Of a DNA stretch of 37,882 bases, positions 34,019-37,882 are shown in pieces. The stretch comes from Bacteroidota bacterium (GTDB lineage: Bacteria; Bacteroidota; Bacteroidia; Chitinophagales; Chitinophagaceae), in contig JAEZDC010000133.1 in the NCBI GenBank assembly GCA_023429825.1, forward strand, positions 1 to 37,882, in the 5' to 3' direction. How positions within the stretch are numbered: position 1 is the first letter of the stretch; each line of letters begins with the position of its first letter. A model generated the notes under the pieces. That model made no database searches and had not been told where the DNA came from. It worked only from the letters and a program-made list of their open reading frames with translations. The translations under genes were made by a program, and so were the position numbers.

Positions 34019-36331
34019 TTATTCAGGCTGCTGCTGAGTTCCTTCATCACTTTGCTGCGGTTGTTGCTGCTCGCCTTCTTGCCTCCTTGGTTTTTCAAAC
34101 TTTGGTCTTTCGCCTTCACGTCGTTGAGGTCTTTCGCCTCTATCCCCACCCCTGTTATCATCCCTTCTCTGCGGACGCTCACCTCTATCTCCACCTTCAG
34201 GTCTTTCTACATAACCTTCCGGTTTTGGCATTAAAGCTTTACGGCTTAGTTTGAATTTACCAGTCTTCTGATCTACACCAATAAGTTTTACTTTCACTTT
34301 ATCGCCATCGTTCAATACACCTTCCATTGTATTCAAACGCTTCCAGCTAATTTCAGAAATGTGAAGCAATCCTTCTTTCTTAGGCAAGAATTCAACAAAT
34401 GCACCAAACTCTTTGATACCTTTTACTGTTCCTTCATATACGGAACCAACTTCAGGTACAGCAGTTAATCCTTTCACCCAATCGATTGCTTTTTGCAAGC
34501 TTTCTTTATTAGTTGAGAAGATGCTTACTTCACCTGTATTGCCAACTTCTTCGATATTGATAGTAGTTCCTGTTTCTCTCTGAATTTCCTGAATCACTTT
34601 ACCCTGTGGCCCGATAACTGCACCGATGAATTCTTTATCGATGATCAGTTTCTCCATTCTTGGTGTATGCGGCTTCACTTCCGGCCTCGCTTCGCTGATG
34701 CAATTGTACATCGCATCCAGAATATGCATTCTACCTGCTTTCGCCTGGTTGAGCGCTTCTCTCATCACCTCCATGCTAAGACCGTCGATCTTGATATCCA
34801 TCTGCACGCCGCAGATACCGTCTCTTGTGCCGGTAACTTTAAAATCCATATCACCTAAGTGATCTTCATCGCCAAGAATATCAGAAAGAATAGCGTATTT
34901 ATTGTCTGATGCTCTTGTGATCAATCCCATTGCGATACCGCTCACGTGTTTTGGCATTGGAACACCTGCATCCATTAACGCCAATGAACCTGCACACACA
35001 GTAGCCATAGATGAAGAGCCGTTACTTTCAAGGATATCTGAAACGATCCTGATAGTATAAGCGTATTCTTTACCTGGTGCCATTTGTTTCAGTGAACGCA
35101 TTGCCAGGTTACCATGACCTACCTCTCTTCTACCCGGGCCTCTGAGGAATTTAATTTCTCCGGTAGAGAATGGTGGGAAATTATAGTGAAGAATGAATTT
35201 GGAATATTCAGAAGTGGCAGCGCTCTCTACTAACAGCTCATCTAAAGGAGTTCCTAAAGTAACTGTTGTTAACGATTGAGTTTCCCCTCTCGTAAACAAT
35301 GCAGAACCATGTGGTGCCGGAAGAATATCTGTTTCCATTGCTAAGGGGCGAACTACATCAAGTGCTCTTCCATCTAATCTTGTTCTATCATCCAGGATCA
35401 TGTTACGAACAACTTCCCATTGCAGATCTTCAAGATATTTTTTAGCAAGTTTCTGTTGTTTTTCTTCAGCTTCCTCACCAAGACTTGCGATCAATTCATC
35501 TTTCAATAATTTGAATGCGTCGCCTCTTTCATGTTTGCTGCTTTTGCTGGAAGCTATTTTATATAACCTGTCTTTAGCGAATGCTTCTACTACATTACGC
35601 AGTTCTTCATTCTGTTCGGGCTTTTTATAATCTCTTTTACCTGTAACGCCTTTTTTATCTCTCAGCTCCTGCTGTGCCTTTATCTGTGTACGAATAGCAT
35701 TATGCGCTACTTCAAGCGCTTTAACCAGATCTTCTTCCTGGCATTCTTTACTTTCACCTTCCACCATCATCAGGTTCTTTTCAGTAGCTGCGATGATGAA
35801 ATCCATATCTGCATTTGCCATCTGGCTTCTTAATGGATTCACCACATATTCGCCATCTATTCTTGCAACACGAACTTCAGATATGATCTCTTTAATAGGC
35901 ACATCTGATACGGCTAATGCAGCAGATGCAGCTAAACAAGCCAATGCATCTGGCATCACTTCAGGATCAGATGAGATCAAAGTGATGATCACCTGTACCT
36001 CGCAATAATAATCTTCAGGGAATAAAGGACGAAGGGCTCTATCCACCAATCGGCTAATAAGCACTTCATAATCACTCAATCTTCCTTCTCTTTTAAAGAA
36101 AGATCCCGGTATACGGCCAGCAGAAGCAAACTTCTCCATATAGTCTACACTTAATGGAAAAAAATCTTGTCCTTCTTTTGGCTCCGGGTTAGCTACAACC
36201 GTAGCCAGCATAATACAATTGCCCTGGCGAACCGTGACTGAACCATCAGCCTGGCGGGCAAGTTTTCCTGTTTCAATTGTTACCTCTTGTCCGTTGAGGT
36301 TAAATGATACACTTGTTGGTTGTGATAACAT
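34019..36331 (-). CDS. pnp: Polynucleotide phosphorylase
   Basis: The 770-residue protein shows the full PNPase order. The first RNase PH domain has FPLSVDYMEKFASAGRIPGSF and RPLFPEDYYCEVQV. An all-alpha linker follows, then the second RNase PH domain (DRTRLDGRALDVVRPL, HYNFPPFSTGEIKFLRGPGRREVGHG). Then come a KH domain (IGPQGKVIQEIQRETG) and an S1 domain (GIKEFGAFVEFLPKKEGLLHIS). The last 60 residues are an Arg/Gly/Glu/Gln-rich tail (RGGDRGERPQRR), probably disordered and RNA-binding. It degrades RNA 3' to 5' using phosphate. It lies directly downstream of rpsO, as in many bacteria. Confidence 0.96.
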   Translation of the reverse strand: MLSQPTSVSFNLNGQEVTIETGKLARQADGSVTVRQGNCIMLATVVANPEPKEGQDFFPLSVDYMEKFASAGRIPGSFFKREGRLSDYEVLISRLVDRALRPLFPEDYYCEVQVIITLISSDPEVMPDALACLAASAALAVSDVPIKEIISEVRVARIDGEYVVNPLRSQMANADMDFIIAATEKNLMMVEGESKECQEEDLVKALEVAHNAIRTQIKAQQELRDKKGVTGKRDYKKPEQNEELRNVVEAFAKDRLYKIASSKSSKHERGDAFKLLKDELIASLGEEAEEKQQKLAKKYLEDLQWEVVRNMILDDRTRLDGRALDVVRPLAMETDILPAPHGSALFTRGETQSLTTVTLGTPLDELLVESAATSEYSKFILHYNFPPFSTGEIKFLRGPGRREVGHGNLAMRSLKQMAPGKEYAYTIRIVSDILESNGSSSMATVCAGSLALMDAGVPMPKHVSGIAMGLITRASDNKYAILSDILGDEDHLGDMDFKVTGTRDGICGVQMDIKIDGLSMEVMREALNQAKAGRMHILDAMYNCISEARPEVKPHTPRMEKLIIDKEFIGAVIGPQGKVIQEIQRETGTTINIEEVGNTGEVSIFSTNKESLQKAIDWVKGLTAVPEVGSVYEGTVKGIKEFGAFVEFLPKKEGLLHISEISWKRLNTMEGVLNDGDKVKVKLIGVDQKTGKFKLSRKALMPKPEGYVERPEGGDRGERPQRRDDNRGGDRGERPQRREGERPKFEKPRRQEGEQQQPQQSDEGTQQQPE

Positions 36332-36423
36332 TTGCTAATGTTTTAATACGAAAACTTCTAAGGTGGGACACATGAAGCAGTCGTTTGTTTGTAATGTTTT
36401 TTGCAACAAAACAGGCACACGTA

Positions 36424-36465
36424 CAAAAAAACGATTCCCAACCGTAACATGTACTTGTTGGGAAT
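36424..36465 (-). terminator. Terminator/attenuator between rpsO and pnp
   Basis: On the minus strand ATTCCCAAC and GTTGGGAAT form a 9-bp stem with a 14-base loop, followed by CGTTTTTTT. It lies about 24 bases after the rpsO stop and 93 bases before the pnp ATG. It could therefore separate or attenuate the two. Confidence 0.78.
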
Positions 36466-36488
36466 AGCTTTACATACGAATGAATATT

Positions 36489-36758
36489 TTATTTTCTTAA
36501 ACCCAGTTTTTCGATCAAAGCACGATAACCGGTAAGGTTGTGCTTTTGCAGGTAGCTCAGCAATCTTTTACGCTGACCAACCAATTGCATTAATCCTCTG
36601 TGGGTAGCAAAATCTTTCTTATTTGCCTGTAAATGAGTGGAAATGTTAGAGATACGCTCAGTTAATAAAGCGATCTGACCCTCAATAGAGCCTGTGTTTT
36701 TAGCACTACCACCGTGCGTTGCAAAAATGTTCTTTTTAGTTTCTGTTGTTAAAGGCAT
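36489..36758 (-). CDS. rpsO: 30S ribosomal protein S15
   Basis: The 89-residue length and sequence match S15: TKKNIFATHGGSAKNTGS, EGQIALLTERISNISTHLQANKKDFATHRGL, the rRNA-binding GLMQLVGQRKRLLSYLQK and the C-terminal YRALIEKLGLRK. S15 binds 16S rRNA early in 30S assembly. The gene is preceded by a TACTTTTG promoter element and followed by a terminator-like hairpin ahead of pnp. Confidence 0.97.
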   Translation of the reverse strand: MPLTTETKKNIFATHGGSAKNTGSIEGQIALLTERISNISTHLQANKKDFATHRGLMQLVGQRKRLLSYLQKHNLTGYRALIEKLGLRK

Positions 36759-36814
36759 TTCTAACTGTTTTTTGTGGGAACCACTCCCACTTGTTCTGTC
36801 TTTTATTGTGGCGG

Positions 36815-36822
36815 CAAAAGTA
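36815..36822 (-). promoter_or_regulatory. Putative -7 promoter element (TACTTTTG) of rpsO
   Basis: Minus-strand TACTTTTGCCGCC lies 56 bases before the rpsO ATG. The leader contains GTGGGAGTGGTTCCCAC, an inverted repeat (GTGGGA/TCCCAC, 36776-36792) that could be a regulatory hairpin. Confidence 0.5.
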
Positions 36823-36871
36823 GGGGAAAAAGGCTAAAAAAAGGGCATGAAAGAGAAGATTTTTTATGAAG

Positions 36872-36924
36872 CCAGCTCCAGATCGGCTATTTAACTTTTC
36901 TTGCGTCGCACACTTGTACGTCCA
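36872..36924 (+). repeat. Dispersed intergenic repeat, family I, copy 4
   Basis: CCAGCT (36872) is followed 29 bases later by TTGCGTCGCACACTTGTACG (36901-36920), identical to copy 2 over those 20 bases. It lies between rpsO and the glycosyltransferase. Confidence 0.72.
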
Positions 36925-36983
36925 GATTCGCCGGGGAGCAGCCTTATTCTAAACTCCATCCAATGCAATATAAAGCGTCCAAT

Positions 36984-36991
36984 TATATTTG
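36984..36991 (+). promoter_or_regulatory. Putative -7 promoter element (TATATTTG) of the glycosyltransferase
   Basis: TATATTTG lies 18 bases before the TTG start at 37010, similar to spacings at other genes here. The remaining bases of the gap 36759-37009 hold the rpsO leader and a family I repeat. Confidence 0.5.
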
Positions 36992-37009
36992 TTGCTCTAA
37001 CTCATCCTC

Positions 37010-37882
37010 TTGGCAAAACTTGTTTTCACCGTAACCAACGACCTTAGCTACGATCAGCGCATGCAACGCATCTGCAGCTCATTGGCTGCCAATGGGTACA
37101 ATGTATTGTTGGTAGGCAGGAAACGGGCAAAGTCCGCAGAATTACCTCCCCAGATATTTCAACAAAGAAGACTGAATTGCTGGTTTGAAAAAGGGCCTCT
37201 CTTTTATATAGAATATAATACAAGGCTTTTCTTTTTCTTAATGTCTGTTAAAACGGATGTGATCTGTGCTATCGATCTGGATACGATTCTGCCCTGCTTT
37301 TTTGTTTCAATATTGCGGCAAAAGAAAAGGGTGTATGATGCGCATGAACTGTTTACCGAGTTAAAAGAGATCATCACCAGGCCCGGCGTATTAAAGATGT
37401 GGATGATGATCGAAAAGTTTACTGTTCCAAAATTCAGGAACGGTTATACTGTAAATCAATCTCTAGCTGATGAATTGTATAGAAGATACGGAGTGAAGTA
37501 TGAAGTGTTAAGAAATATCCCACGAAAGTTGACCGATAGCAGTCGGCAGCCAACAGCAGATAAATTTATAATTTACCAGGGAGCTGTAAACGAGGGCAGA
37601 AGTTTTGAAACATTAATTCCTGCAATGCAACAGGTGTATGGGAAGCTGATCGTTTGTGGTGAAGGCAATTTTTTTAATCAAACCAAAGCGTTAGTAAAAT
37701 ATTACGGAGTTGAAAAGAAAGTGGAGACAAGAGGGTACGTTCCCCCAGAGGAACTAAAAAGCATTACTCCTAAAGCTCGTGCTGCAGTAATGATATTTGA
37801 ACCAACCGGGATGAACCAGTATCATTCATTAAGCAATCGCTTTTTTGATTATATCATGGCAGGTGTACCGCAGGTTTGTGTT
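37010..37882 (+). CDS. Glycosyltransferase (GT4-like), C-terminus cut by window edge
   Basis: The frame is open for 291 codons to the window end. It begins after an in-frame TAA at 36998, and the only start that keeps the full family opening is TTG 37010 (read as MAKLVFTVTNDLSYDQRMQR). The next ATG (37061) would remove the first beta strand. The N-terminal Rossmann-like domain contains VLLVGRKR, DVICAIDLDTILP and VYDAHELFTE. The second domain has IIYQGAVNEGRSFETLIPAM, GKLIVCGEGN, TRGYVPPEEL and the start of the donor-binding region SNRFFDYIMAGVPQV. This is the GT-B layout of GT4-like enzymes that build surface glycans. The acceptor is unknown. Confidence 0.88.
   Translation, partial: MAKLVFTVTNDLSYDQRMQRICSSLAANGYNVLLVGRKRAKSAELPPQIFQQRRLNCWFEKGPLFYIEYNTRLFFFLMSVKTDVICAIDLDTILPCFFVSILRQKKRVYDAHELFTELKEIITRPGVLKMWMMIEKFTVPKFRNGYTVNQSLADELYRRYGVKYEVLRNIPRKLTDSSRQPTADKFIIYQGAVNEGRSFETLIPAMQQVYGKLIVCGEGNFFNQTKALVKYYGVEKKVETRGYVPPEELKSITPKARAAVMIFEPTGMNQYHSLSNRFFDYIMAGVPQVCV

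Overview
The window looks like chromosomal DNA from a member of the Bacteroidota, most likely class Chitinophagia (Chitinophagaceae-like). The taxonomic call is inference. It rests on an AT-leaning composition, a short primary sigma factor of the Bacteroidota type (285 aa, no region 1.1), the recurrent Bacteroidota -7 promoter motif TAnnTTTG (often TAnnTTTGCC) just before start codons, fused E1 alpha/beta, and the almost complete lack of Shine-Dalgarno sequences. No tRNA, rRNA, CRISPR array, transposase or phage gene was seen. Most of the window is core housekeeping DNA with accessory genes and short repeats between.

Layout. 1-2786 (minus): the N-terminal 928 codons of a very large poly-HAMP signalling protein, made of near-identical 276-bp repeats and running off the left edge. 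It is divergent from a single-domain response regulator (2942-3367). 3434-3667: an intergenic 21/22-bp tandem array. 3685-8686: PAP2 phosphatase (minus), then two tandem LtaS/sulfatase-type membrane enzymes and a small secreted protein. 8676-15564: a methyltransferase, GlmM-type phosphohexomutase, a large exported VPS10/BNR-propeller protein and a cysteine desulfurase. 15665-17763 (minus): an MBL-fold hydrolase, then an AraC-type regulator, a VOC protein and a DUF1801 protein in operon-like order. 17958-20204: an exported TPR-Ig-caspase-like protein, end to end with an exported putative hydrolase on the other strand. 21208-22850 (minus): a Lys-rich protein and the primary sigma factor. 23234-26405: threonine aldolase, glucose-6-phosphate isomerase and a GNAT acetyltransferase, tightly packed. 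26400-29911 (minus): DUF3817 membrane protein, L-lactate dehydrogenase and fused E1 2-oxoacid dehydrogenase. 30047-36758 (minus): DUF3052/OmdA-like protein, M48 lipoprotein peptidase, a second 21-bp array, PlsY, PrmA, PNPase and ribosomal protein S15. 37010-37882: a glycosyltransferase cut by the right edge and probably started with TTG.

The genes form several ordinary functional groups rather than one pathway: rpsO-pnp (translation and RNA turnover), envelope lipid and polymer genes (plsY, PAP2, LtaS-like pair, glmM, glycosyltransferase) and central carbon metabolism (pgi, ldh, E1). The most distinctive content is repetitive or regulatory: the homogenised HAMP array, two 21-bp arrays (11 units each) sharing a core, and two families of short dispersed intergenic repeats. 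There is also a recurring promoter signature that implies very short leaders, and a large stem-loop abutting the cysteine desulfurase promoter.
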